A stretch of 64,000 nt of DNA, from the NCBI RefSeq assembly GCF_000025325.1, contig NC_013745.1, positions 186,001-250,000 on the forward strand. The letters are read 5' to 3'. The notes beneath the pieces are model-generated. The model ran no database searches and was not told the DNA's origin. It saw only the letters and a program-made list of their open reading frames with translations. Positions 33,735 to 42,319 of the stretch are shown here, in pieces (positions within the stretch are counted from its first letter, which is position 1; each line of letters begins with the position of its first letter). Source of the stretch: Haloterrigena turkmenica DSM 5511. Lineage in GTDB: Archaea; Halobacteriota; Halobacteria; Halobacteriales; Natrialbaceae. The position numbers were made by a program, and so were the translations under genes.

Positions 33735-34226
33735 ATGACCGGGAGTGGAACTGTCGAACGGATTTTTATCGCACCTGAAGCCGAAGCGAAGATGGAAGAA
33801 CAGACCGACGTTGAAGCAGTTGCCGGACAGGGACTCCGAGGTGATCGCTACTTTAGCGAGATTGAGACGGGAACCTTCGTCGAGTGGGAGCCAGATGAGG
33901 AACGCCACGATGGGTACGACCTCACGTTGATCGAGCAAGAGGCTGTCACAGCAATCGAACGTGAAGCGGGCATCGAACTCGTACCGGGAGAACACCGACG
34001 AAACATCGAAACCCGTGATGTCGCACTCAATCATCTCGTTGGACAACGATTCCGAGTCGGTGACGTCATCTGTCGAGGGGATCGACTGTGTGAACCGTGT
34101 AATCATCTTCAACGCATTACGCAGGACGGCGTATTGCAGGCACTCACTCACCGAGGTGGGCTTCGAGCGGACATTCTCGAAGACGGGATGATTCGCCCCG
34201 GAGACGTCATCGAACCGCTCGAATAA
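33735..34226 (+). CDS. MOSC-domain protein
   Basis: The 163-residue protein is a stand-alone MOSC domain: VERIFIAPEAEAKMEE, GQGLRGDRYF, DLTLIEQEAV, RRNIETRDVALNHLVGQRFR and the sulfur-carrying Cys in RLCEPCNHL. MOSC proteins handle molybdenum-cofactor sulfur or reduce hydroxylated bases and N-hydroxy compounds. The GDRY and CEPC motifs are complete, so it is probably active. It is monocistronic and convergent with the cystathionine gamma-synthase-type gene. Confidence 0.88.
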   Translation: MTGSGTVERIFIAPEAEAKMEEQTDVEAVAGQGLRGDRYFSEIETGTFVEWEPDEERHDGYDLTLIEQEAVTAIEREAGIELVPGEHRRNIETRDVALNHLVGQRFRVGDVICRGDRLCEPCNHLQRITQDGVLQALTHRGGLRADILEDGMIRPGDVIEPLE

Positions 34227-34339
34227 TCCGCACTCTCTCGTTTAGAACCAGTTCGTACTCCCGCTTGCGGCTGCTAGATTTGGTGGACAATCGACCCGCT
34301 TGCGGATCGGACGGTCGGAGGAAAGGGGGGAACGTGCGC

Positions 34340-35524
34340 CTACGGTAGCGCCGTCCGGAGATCCTCGCAGAGGTCATCGGCGTCTTCGAGACCAACGGAT
34401 ACCCGGACCAACGTCTCGGGAATCTCCGCTGACTCCTCACTGCGACTGAACTCGTCGGGGATCATTAGTGACGGTACCTCAACAAGGCTCTCGACCCCAC
34501 CGAGACTAGCTCCCGGCGTGAATACCTCAAGCCCCTCGATGAACGCCTCAAGTTCGAGGAGTGCGCCATCAAACTCGAAGGACAGCATCCCGCTGTACCC
34601 CGACATCTGTTCACTCGCAAGATCGTGTTGCGGGTGGCTCTCGAGACCTGGATAGTGGACACGAGCGACCCGATCGTGGCTTTCGAGGAACCGGGCAACT
34701 GCCATCGCGTTCTGCTCGTGATGTTCCATCCGCGCGGGCAGCGTCTTGATGCCTCGCGTAACGAGGTAGCAGTCGAACGGCGAAAGCATATTCCCAAGCC
34801 CGACCCGCTGCGCGAACGCTAATTGCTCGAAAACGTCACTGTCGTCGGTGATAACGGCACCGCCGATCGAGTCGGAGTGCCCGTTGAGATACTTGGTGGT
34901 GCTGTGAATGACAATGTCAGCACCCAGTTCGAGTGGGGCTTGGCAGTACGGACTCGCAAAGGTACTGTCCACGCTGAACAGAGCAGCATGGTCATCAGCG
35001 ATGTCGGCTATCGTTTGGATATCGCACAACCTCATCAAGGGGTTCGACGGTGTTTCTGCCCAGATCAAGTCAGTGTCCGCGTTGACTGCATCGGCGACGT
35101 TGTCGGGGTCACGGGCGTCAACAAAGTCGATGTCAACACCGAGATGTCCGGCCATGCGTTCCGTGAGCAGTTTTTCGGTCCCGCTATAGATGGAGTCCGA
35201 GGAGACGACGTGGCCTCCCGGGGGGACCAGCGACAGCATCGTCGTCGATGTAGCGGCCATTCCGGAGGCGAACGCCAACCCATGCTCGCCGCCTTCGAGG
35301 CGGGCTAACTGCTCTTCGAGGGCTGCCCGCGTCGGATTGCTCTCGCGCGAATAATCGTGGTCATTGGCGTCCTCCCCGCTGGCCCACTCGAACGTAGTCG
35401 AAAGGTGGATCGGCGGGACGACATCGTTCGTTCCATCCCTGTGAGGATGCGTTTCGGTTTCAGCTGCGCCGACTGCGATGGTTGCGAATCGATTCCTGTC
35501 GAACTGGCTATTGTGTCGTGTCAT
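34340..35524 (-). CDS. Cystathionine gamma-synthase/gamma-lyase family PLP enzyme
   Basis: The 394-residue enzyme belongs to the Cys/Met-metabolism PLP family. It has PPIHLSTTFEW at the N-terminus, the SGMAATS phosphate loop, WAETPSNPLMRL, the PLP-binding Lys in HSTTKYLNGHSD and a C-terminal LVRVSVGLED. The reaction is gamma-replacement or gamma-elimination on homoserine esters or cystathionine, linking cysteine and methionine metabolism; synthase and lyase cannot be separated by eye. The gene is complete and stands alone. Confidence 0.9.
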   Translation of the reverse strand: MTRHNSQFDRNRFATIAVGAAETETHPHRDGTNDVVPPIHLSTTFEWASGEDANDHDYSRESNPTRAALEEQLARLEGGEHGLAFASGMAATSTTMLSLVPPGGHVVSSDSIYSGTEKLLTERMAGHLGVDIDFVDARDPDNVADAVNADTDLIWAETPSNPLMRLCDIQTIADIADDHAALFSVDSTFASPYCQAPLELGADIVIHSTTKYLNGHSDSIGGAVITDDSDVFEQLAFAQRVGLGNMLSPFDCYLVTRGIKTLPARMEHHEQNAMAVARFLESHDRVARVHYPGLESHPQHDLASEQMSGYSGMLSFEFDGALLELEAFIEGLEVFTPGASLGGVESLVEVPSLMIPDEFSRSEESAEIPETLVRVSVGLEDADDLCEDLRTALP

Positions 35525-35734
35525 CAGATACTCACCACGAGATCTACTCGGACCCGGTTTAGAGGGGCGTTCATAGGAAGGTTCGCAATTACGAAGGATA
35601 GGCGTGAGGTTCCCGGCGAGGGTGGCCAGAACCCCAAACCCGACTTGGGCGTGGGGTCAGCGAGTCGTTGGTTGCTAACCGTTATATGCTCCGAGGGGAA
35701 GCGTTTTGTTCGCGTGGACAAGTGAATAGTCCTG

Positions 35735-36055
35735 ATGTATTTGGTGACGTTCCGTCTCGCTCCGGGTGAGTACGATACGGAGTTCCATCAGCTGAATGAC
35801 GCGATACAAGCGACTGCTGAGGACACGGAGGGGTATCTGGGTAAGCAGACGTGGCATGCACCAGATAGTGAGGAGGTTCTTGTCGTCTACTACTGGGAGT
35901 CGTTGGACGCACTCGAGTCGTTTGGAGCGGATGCGGACCACAAACGCGCGAAACAGCGGTGGACGGAGTGGTACGATGCGTATGAGGTTACCGTTACAGA
36001 AGTCGTTGAGACATATGAGAGTGGGTTCGGTGATGATGCGAGCCCACTCGTGTAG
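35735..36055 (+). CDS. Antibiotic-biosynthesis-monooxygenase (ABM) domain protein
   Basis: The 106-residue protein is a single ferredoxin-like ABM domain: MYLVTFRLAPGEYDTEFHQL, TEGYLGKQTWHAPDSEEVLV, VYYWESLDALESFGADADHK, then a W-x-E-W-Y-D segment. Such dimers act as small cofactor-free oxygenases or heme-handling proteins. The substrate is not predictable. It has its own promoter region after the divergent PLP-enzyme gene. Confidence 0.75.
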   Translation: MYLVTFRLAPGEYDTEFHQLNDAIQATAEDTEGYLGKQTWHAPDSEEVLVVYYWESLDALESFGADADHKRAKQRWTEWYDAYEVTVTEVVETYESGFGDDASPLV

Positions 36056-36224
36056 GGGATCACCGACCGATTTGATTAGTGAAGTCCGCAAGCGGATAAC
36101 GAGTTCCTCCCTGTATCGGCCAATTCAATAGCCCCGATCGAAATCTCCTGTTTCTGCAAGAGACGCGCGATGTATTCAGCACGATCGAGCGAACATCATC
36201 CGTATCTGATAGAAATGCCGACAT
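36056..36224. other. Intergenic stretch, nothing recognised
   Basis: About 170 bp with no gene. The sequence TATTCAGCACGA (about 36173) also appears next to the IS5-type element at 32371, but it is too short to interpret. Confidence 0.25.
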
Positions 36225-36545
36225 TCAGTTCGCAAGTGTAGTGAACGGATAGTTCGTTCCAGAATAGGTGAAAAGAACGTCAGACAGGTTATTCTCTGAT
36301 ACTTTTGAATACGCAAAATAGACAGTCACTTGTTCTTGCTCATGTTCAGTGATACGCTGGTCGCCAGGACTGACAGTCCCCTGTCGCGTATTGGCCGACA
36401 CGGCGTTGTGTCGCTCGTGGAGGATCCCCACTGAACTGAAACTTGCAAGTGACAGTCCTCTACTGCTGTCGAGTTCACTCTTGAACTCGAGTCCCAGTGA
36501 TCTGCTGGTACTGGAACCGCAGTGTTTCGCACAAGAGGCACCCAA
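36225..36545 (-). pseudogene. Hypothetical protein C-terminus cut by IS630
   Basis: The minus-strand frame (LEFKSELDSSRGLSLASFSS ... EQEQVTVYFAYSKVSENNLS ... TYSGTNYPFTTLAN) looks coding and strand-rich near its end. Its 5' side stops 6 bp from the IS630-type element, which probably inserted into or beside the gene. No motif is recognised, and a second frame over the same bases is nearly as plausible. Confidence 0.3.
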
Positions 36546-36550
36546 CTATA

Positions 36551-37596
36551 GTACTCATCAGAAGTAGTTACTCAGATCTGGTATCGAGAGTTGATCAAGG
36601 GCGGTATCAATCGCTGTGTTAAGCTCAGCAAGTGACTCGAACAACCGGTTGCCAAGAGCGTTCTGAAGCTGCCTCCAGCACCCTTCAACCGGATTGAGGT
36701 CGGGAGAATAGGCTGGCAATCGCACCAAGGTAAGGTCGTCACGGGCCGTCGGGTCCGTGACGGCCGACGCTTGGAAATACGGAGCACCATCGAGAACGAT
36801 GATCCAGTCTTCTCGGAACTCTTCTCATAATCGAATAGTGAAATGTTTGGTACGTTTATCGGTTACGTACTCTTCGAATCGGCAGAAAAAGCGATCACCG
36901 TTTTCGGTGATCGCGCCCAACAAACACGTCCAGTCGCGTTGCCCTGAGAGTTCGACGGCTGGCCGCGTGCCGCGCGGAAACCACGCGGCGCGTGGCTCAA
37001 CTTGCACGGATTTCTTGGTTTGATCAATACAGACTACTGTGGCGTCCATCTCCCGCCGCTTTTTTTGAGTTCATCGTGGAACGCTTCCCGCTCATCTTCG
37101 TCGGCTTCGGCGGCTGTTCGACGAGGCTTTTGATAGCTCAATCCCGCTTCTTTCATCAACCGCCGACAGCTCGAGATCGAGTACTCGACGTCGTACGATT
37201 CTTGGAGATGTGTGCGAACGAGCACCGGCGTCCATGCCGGCGCGTCGTAGCCGATATCGGTAGGAGATTCATGGAGCGTTTGTTCGAACTGTTTTTGCTG
37301 TTCTTCGGAGAGCTTTCGCTTTCTTCCAGATCGATGAGCATCGGTGGCAACTTGCTCAAGCGACTCGACATCGAGTCGCTTGAGCCAATTATAGATCGTT
37401 TTGCGCTCAACGCCGTACCACTCGGCAAGTTCAGTCTGCGGAACGGCGTTTTTGTAGGCAATCGCGGCTAACAGCCGTGTGTCGGCTTTTTCCTTCCACG
37501 TTGGCGAGCGCGTTTTGAAGGTCCTCAACGGGGATCTCGTCAAGATGTTCCATTGCACGGGCCTACAGTCCTTGCGTAAAAAGTTCTAACGAGTAC
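36551..37596 (-). pseudogene. IS630-type element: frameshifted transposase with nonsense codon
   Basis: Ends GTACTC (36551) and GAGTAC (37596) are bounded by the target TA on each side. The minus strand encodes an N-terminal helix-turn-helix frame from 37558 (LAEWYGVERKTIYNWLKRLD ... AFHDELKKSGG). After an A7 run near 37050 the -1 frame gives KKKRREMDATVVCIDQTKKS, where the first catalytic Asp is. A TGA at 36825-36827 follows KHFTIRL, and the same frame continues EEFREDWIIVLDGAPYFQAS ... PAYSPDLNPVEGCWRQLQNA to the stop at 36558. The A7 slip may be programmed; the TGA makes this copy defective. Confidence 0.8.
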
Positions 37597-37599
37597 TAT

Positions 37600-38531
37600 A
37601 GTACGGTCACGATGGCACCCAGATGGTGTGTCGATACTGGTACCTCACTGGTGCTCTCGTGCGGTTTACATTGGTCACCTCCATCTCATCACACTGGCAC
37701 CCTAGTCATGCGTGGTACGGTTGGCATTCCGACAGTGCATCACGACGAGGTGAATTAACTTGTGTTGCTTACGTCAGCACCCAAGATGCTGTAGCACTGA
37801 CTGACATCCCCACGCTGACGCTTTGCGTCTTTGTCGGCCTATTTCGGACTATCCTCACTTTCGTCGGTGGTGACTGTCCTGTGCAGTCCCACAGCCATGC
37901 TTTGCTGGTTCTCACTCACTCCCTGGGGTTCCCTCATTGCTGTCCGCTACGTCCTGCTGTTGTAGCCTCCCGCTGCGCGATCTCTTGCTGTGCGGTACAC
38001 TGGTCTGGTCTGTTGGTGGCTTGCCGTCCTCCCGGTGTTGGCTGTCCCGCTGGCGGTACACTCTGCTTTGGGGCCGCTGCTCGCACTGCTGGACTGTCCC
38101 CGTTCCTCTTTCGTCTCTTTCCGCTCTAGGTCCGGCACGTCCTGACTGTCCCACTGCTGGTTGTTCCCTACTCTGGGTACCTGATGCTCACTCGAGTTTC
38201 CGTCGGCTCTATGCGCCCGTTGAGGTGCCCTTAGTCGCGTCATCTCGTCCATCCCCTCTCTTGTGATATATTCGGATGCCATCCTCTGCTGTTACACTCG
38301 TCAGTCTGACCCTGGTGCCTGCCTAGATTTTCCCGTGGTCTCTGTGCTGAACTCTCCTCGATATATGTCGCACATATGCATCAAGGTTTTGATGCTACTC
38401 TGGATTTTCCCTCTCTGCGTTATTTTTTGGGTTTTCGTCTGTCTCATGCACAGCAATCGGTTCTCGACTCCATTGAATCTAACCAAAATATTATTGTTAG
38501 TGTAGTTTGTTAGCCTTGAGTATACTCTACT
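37600..38531. other. Strand-asymmetric region (plus strand poor in A)
   Basis: Between the IS630-type element and the winged-helix gene the plus strand is strikingly rich in C, T and G and poor in A, especially 37900-38250. Motifs such as GACTGTCC recur. Frames on either strand are low-complexity. No known gene is recognised. Confidence 0.4.
37947..38282 (-). CDS. Hydrophilic Gln/Ser/Arg-rich frame, doubtful gene
   Basis: The 111-residue frame from the ATG at 38282 (MASEYITREGMDEMTRLRAP) is rich in Gln, Ser, Arg and Thr, with no predicted domain (NNQQWDSQDVPDLERKETKE, then SSSASSGPKAECTASG). It may exist simply because the minus strand here is purine-rich. It is listed because it is the longest frame in a 900-bp region without other content. 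Confidence 0.2.
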   Translation of the reverse strand: MASEYITREGMDEMTRLRAPQRAHRADGNSSEHQVPRVGNNQQWDSQDVPDLERKETKEERGQSSSASSGPKAECTASGTANTGRTASHQQTRPVYRTARDRAAGGYNSRT

Positions 38532-39037
38532 ATGATATCTGATACATCCGCCACCCTCTCCCCAAAGAAGCCGACAAATCCAGGAAAACTTGTCAGAGAA
38601 ATAAGCACCGGCGCAACATCCTGAGTGCACTGGTAAACGCTGAGAGCGACGCTCTGAACACATTAGAAGTCCGGGAGCGAGCCAACGTCCATAGCGGGAG
38701 TATGAATCACTACCTCGTTACCCTCACCGAGTAGGGCATCCTTGAAGACACGGGGGAGCGAGAGTACAGCCAAGGCGGCGGACGGAAAGCCTGCGTCTGG
38801 CGGCTCAGCGAGAAAGAAGAGACATTCGTCGAAGAGTACTCGAATGCACTTACTCCGCCAAAAGGGGCTGCAACAGTGGAGTGCATGATAGCACTGGAAA
38901 ATTGGATTGAAGATTTCGAAGATAAAACACGCAAACGCCGGAAAACGATCGTTGGGATACTGAAAGTGATCGCCGAATCCCAAGATGAACAGACCCGACA
39001 GCAGGTCACAGAGATTGTGACCGAGACCGACCTATAA
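38532..39037 (+). pseudogene. Winged-helix protein with frameshift and in-frame TAG
   Basis: From the ATG at 38532 the frame reads MISDTSATLSPKKPTNPGKL. After a shift near 38600 it reads HRRNILSALVNAESDALNTL, VRERANVHSGSMNHYLVTLT and E, followed by TAG at 38732-38734. The same frame resumes with GILEDTGEREYSQGGGRKAC and VWRLSEKEE, then a helical C-terminus to the TAA at 39035-39037. The layout is an MarR/ArsR-type winged helix plus dimerisation helices. Its 3' end overlaps the convergent gene by 6 bp. Confidence 0.5.
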
Positions 39038-39334
39038 CAGTCGGTCAAGCGACTCCGTGTTGTTGTTCGTATTCTCGCTGGCTACCTCGCTGTTATCGTC
39101 TTCTGGATCAGGCTCCGGATCGGCGTTGCTCTCGTTCTGGAACTCATCGTCGCTGTCGTCACGACCGATACTTGAGAGCGGGATGGTCATCCCGTTGACA
39201 AAGAGGTTAAGTGAGGACTGGTCGTTCACGGCACGCTTCTCTAACGCCCTTAGAATTCTGTGCACCCGGTGTACGATGTTGTAACGCCGTGGCCGGCAGT
39301 GGTGTGAAAGCTTCTGTGCCACCCCCGGAGGCAA
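39032..39334 (-). CDS. Hypothetical protein with acidic tail
   Basis: The 100-residue product has a basic first half (RPRRYNIVHRVHRILRALEK, SSLNLFVNGMTIPLSSIGRD) and a long acidic Asn/Asp/Glu-rich tail (NESNADPEPDPEDDNSEVAS). Its 3' end overlaps that of the winged-helix pseudogene. The composition is typical of haloarchaeal DNA-associated proteins, but I recognise no domain. Confidence 0.35.
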   Translation of the reverse strand: MPPGVAQKLSHHCRPRRYNIVHRVHRILRALEKRAVNDQSSLNLFVNGMTIPLSSIGRDDSDDEFQNESNADPEPDPEDDNSEVASENTNNNTESLDRLL

Positions 39335-39406
39335 ACTTTAGACGACGTTGCGACGCGATCACAAAATTAACGCACTGACCGAACACGTGGTTCGGTCATA
39401 TTCAAT

Positions 39407-39664
39407 GTGATGGCATATCGAGACGTTCTTCGAGGACTCAAAGCAGGATCTCGGCTTTGGAGACTGCGAAATCCAACTGGAAAAAGTGCCAGTCGGTACT
39501 GGCATCTTCTGATACTTTCCTACAGTTTTGTTCGTCTTGATCCTGACTCAAGCGCCTTGGGAACGGTTCACTCGAAAATATCATCGCTTCGTATTGATAA
39601 CCTTATGCAAGAAATCGACCGCCCATTCGTTCACTCAGCAGCTGAGGCTAACGTGCAAAGCTGA
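39407..39664 (+). pseudogene. Transposase C-terminal fragment
   Basis: The frame contains SRYWHLLILSYSFVRLDPDS, ALGTVHSKISSLRIDNLMQE and a FVHSAAEANVQ end. This resembles the last part of DDE transposases of the IS701/IS4 type, which end with a conserved hydrophobic helix and a FxHS motif. The catalytic domain is absent; the exact IS family is uncertain. Confidence 0.4.
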
Positions 39665-39679
39665 GTAAGAATGAAAGTA

Positions 39680-41026
39680 TCAAAACCCGGTGTAACCGCC
39701 CTCGTAGGGCTTGATCCGGGGTGATTCGTCTTCAATCTCCTGAATGTATGCAAGGATCCGATCGCGAAGATCATCAGCGATAGATCGAAAGTCTGGATGA
39801 CCAACTAGGTTAACCTGCTCGTGTGGATCGCGTTCAAGATCGTAGAGATAACGTTCGACGTACACGTCACTCGATTTTTCGGCGCTGCCGCCGCGCCATC
39901 CGGTTAGCGACGAAGCGGCGACGGCGTACTTCCAGCGGTCGGTTCGGAGCGCCCGGCCAACCTGTGATTCGCTAATCTGGATGAATGCCTCACCGTTGAC
40001 ATCAGGTACATCTCTGCGGATGATCGGGAGGAGGCTCTCACCGTGCATTTCGTTAGGGACATCGATGCCGGCGGCATCAAGCAAGGTCGGTGGGAGATTG
40101 ATCATGCTCGTTGGCTGAGTGACGTCGACTCCCTTGTCGAATCCCGGCCCGACGAGTATTGCGGGCACCCGAATGGCGGACTCATGGGGGTCTCGCTTGT
40201 ACTCGCCCGGCCGCGTCCGGAAGTGGCACCCGTGATCGGACGTGTAAGCGATAATTGTCCGGTCTCGGATACCCCGATCAGACAACACTTCGAGAAGATT
40301 ATCGACGCATTCGTCGATTCGCTCGACCATTCCATAGTAGTCTGGTAACGCTTCGTACCAGTCGCCTGGCCGGTCCTGCAAATCCTCTGGTACGTACGGG
40401 CGTTTCTGGTACGGCTCTGCGTACCCGTCCGGCGCGACGTACGACCACATATCGTTCTGGTTATGCGGTTCGACGTACGCGACGACAAGGAAAAACGGCT
40501 CAGACAGCGACTCGATAGCTTCGCAGGCGAACGCAGTAAACGCATCCACACGATACCGTTCGAACTTGACGGGATTTCCGTCGGCATCGAACAAGTGACC
40601 CTCCGTCGGTTGTGTAGTGAATTCCGGAACGTCCGCAGCGATCCAGAAGTCCTCGTATCCGCCGCGGGACTGTTCAGGAACGGGATTATCGAAGGTTCCG
40701 GCAATATGCCAGTTCCCGACGTATCCGACGTCGTACCCGGCATCTTTGAACTGTCTGGAGAGATGCAGCTCATCGCTTGGCATTCTCACCGCGTCCCGCC
40801 ATACGTCGACCTCGCTAGCGTACTTTCCGCTTTGAAACGCCGCCCGGAAGGGGCCACAGAGCGGCTGCGGTGTAATTGCCTGTGTGAGGACGCTTCCCTG
40901 CGCTGCGAGCGTATCGAGCGTCGGAGTGAGGTCCAGCGGACACCCGTAGACGCCAACCGTGTCCCAGCGCTGCTGATCGGTCACCACCGCGATGACGTTC
41001 GGCCGGTCATGGTCGTCGTCGGTCAT
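39680..41026 (-). CDS. Sulfatase
   Basis: The 448-residue protein from the ATG at 41026 (MTDDDHDRPNVIAVVTDQQR) is a type I sulfatase. It has the N-terminal metal-binding Asp in VTDQQRWDTVGVYG and the formylglycine site CGPFRAAFQSGKY (Cys57, Pro, Arg kept; the usual Ser after Pro is Phe). AYVEPHNQND and TSDHGCHFRTRPGEYKRDPH complete the metal site. It has no signal peptide, so it should act in the cytoplasm on imported sulfated sugars. It lies downstream of the IclR gene on the same strand and is probably part of that regulon. Confidence 0.85.
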   Translation of the reverse strand: MTDDDHDRPNVIAVVTDQQRWDTVGVYGCPLDLTPTLDTLAAQGSVLTQAITPQPLCGPFRAAFQSGKYASEVDVWRDAVRMPSDELHLSRQFKDAGYDVGYVGNWHIAGTFDNPVPEQSRGGYEDFWIAADVPEFTTQPTEGHLFDADGNPVKFERYRVDAFTAFACEAIESLSEPFFLVVAYVEPHNQNDMWSYVAPDGYAEPYQKRPYVPEDLQDRPGDWYEALPDYYGMVERIDECVDNLLEVLSDRGIRDRTIIAYTSDHGCHFRTRPGEYKRDPHESAIRVPAILVGPGFDKGVDVTQPTSMINLPPTLLDAAGIDVPNEMHGESLLPIIRRDVPDVNGEAFIQISESQVGRALRTDRWKYAVAASSLTGWRGGSAEKSSDVYVERYLYDLERDPHEQVNLVGHPDFRSIADDLRDRILAYIQEIEDESPRIKPYEGGYTGF

Positions 41027-41160
41027 TATCTCCCATCGCCCGCCCGGCACCTTATAATCCATCATTTCTATCAAGTAACTGTGACCATGTTCCTATACTA
41101 CATATATCATGAACATAACTGAATTTGCTCGAGCCAATATTACAAGAGTACACATGTAAA

Positions 41161-41949
41161 TCAACGATCGAGGGCGAATGCGTTCTGCACCGAGTTGGCG
41201 GTGCTACCGATAATGCTCGCAAAATAGGTGCTCGCATCCTTCTCTTTCATTCGGGCAGCTGGCCCTGAGACAGTAATTGCCCCGATCGCCCGGCCGTCCG
41301 AGTTCGTAACGGGATGGGCGATACAGTGCCATCCTTCGCGGTACTCGCTGCGGTCGTAGGCCATCCGACGATCTCGAGTCAATTGCAGTTCGTCTTCAAG
41401 GGCATCTCGATCCGTAATGGTATTATCGGTCAGCTTTGGCAGTCCGCGATAGTCGAGGATCCGCTCGCGTTCCTCAGGCGGCGTATACGAAAGGATCGCT
41501 TTTCCGCCCGCAGTTGCGTGCATTGGAAGGCGATCTCCCTCTCTCGCCGCCATCTCCATCTGTTTCTGCGCACTCTCACGAAGAATGTAGATCCCGTGCC
41601 CGTGCTCTGGTATCATCAGACCCACGGTCTCTTCGGTCGTTGATGCGAGATCTTCCAGCGGCTCTACGACCGTCTCGGCGATGGGAAGGCAAGCACGAGC
41701 GCTCGTTCCAAGACCGAGAAAACTCACACTTAATCGATAGGCGTGGCCATCCTTGATAACGTAATCGAGCCGCCGAAGCGTATTGAGGTGCTTGTGAATC
41801 GTTCCCTTCGCGAGGTCGAGTTCGTCGGCTAGTTCGCTCACTCCTGCTGTCCCACGCTCTTTGAGCGCTTCGATTACGCGGAAGCTCGTAACGGTTGTTC
41901 TCGCAGTCGGTCCCTTCTCCTCCGCTGCCGGAATGTCTGTCGTTCCCAT
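41161..41949 (-). CDS. IclR-family transcription regulator
   Basis: The 262-residue protein has an N-terminal winged helix (TSFRVIEALKERGTAGVSEL, ADELDLAKGTIHKHLNTLRR). The GAF-like IclR effector domain follows (ETVGLMIPEHGHGIYILRES, MHATAGGKAILSYTPPEERE, WHCIAHPVTNSDGRAIGAIT). IclR regulators usually bind a sugar or an aromatic acid. It is divergent from the sugar transport/catabolism cluster, and three palindromic sites lie in the shared upstream region. It very likely controls that cluster and perhaps the sulfatase. Confidence 0.92.
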   Translation of the reverse strand: MGTTDIPAAEEKGPTARTTVTSFRVIEALKERGTAGVSELADELDLAKGTIHKHLNTLRRLDYVIKDGHAYRLSVSFLGLGTSARACLPIAETVVEPLEDLASTTEETVGLMIPEHGHGIYILRESAQKQMEMAAREGDRLPMHATAGGKAILSYTPPEERERILDYRGLPKLTDNTITDRDALEDELQLTRDRRMAYDRSEYREGWHCIAHPVTNSDGRAIGAITVSGPAARMKEKDASTYFASIIGSTANSVQNAFALDR

Positions 41950-41983
41950 GTGAAAATGGGCCGTGGTCCATCTACAAATAGTT

Positions 41984-42205
41984 GTTCATAGTTCGTGAAC
42001 GGACTGTGCGTGTTCCGGCAAGCGACCGTTGTTTTGACTTCCGTCTCTCACAGTGCTACGGTCCGAATGCTTTGATCGTTATTTTGTTCATGGTATATGA
42101 ACCCACTGTGCATATCCCGATAATTGGCCGCCATTTCGACTTTTATCTCTCACAGAACTATGGTCCGAATGTACTTTGAGTATGATTAGTTCATAATACG
42201 TGAAC
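41984..42205. repeat. Tandem ~103-bp repeats with three 17-bp palindromes (probable IclR operators)
   Basis: Three near-palindromes GTTCAT-N5-GTGAAC/ATGAAC lie at 41984-42000 (GTTCATAGTTCGTGAAC), 42086-42102 (GTTCATGGTATATGAAC) and 42189-42205 (GTTCATAATACGTGAAC), spaced 102 and 103 bp. The sequence between them is also repeated: CTCTCACAG-N6-GGTCCGAATG occurs once in each unit. The array fills the divergent promoter region between the IclR gene and the ABC ATPase gene. Confidence 0.75.
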
Positions 42206-42319
42206 AGATTCGTTGTTCGCCGGTGTTGTCGGTTTGATTTGCCGACAAGGAGTGCGCTATTTCGGACCGGCAACCAATCATCCAAAACCTTAATAATTAG
42301 CAACTCGAGAGTTGATCAC

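Noticed and set aside
32371-36185. Repeated TATTCAGCACGA next to the IS5-type element and near 36173
   Set aside because: Only 12 bases, with no inverted partner or flanking duplication; chance or a decayed IS end.
37623-38129. 168-residue plus-strand frame rich in Cys, Leu and Pro
   Set aside because: Arises from the A-poor strand composition; no domain, no acidic haloarchaeal bias, and no clear start context.
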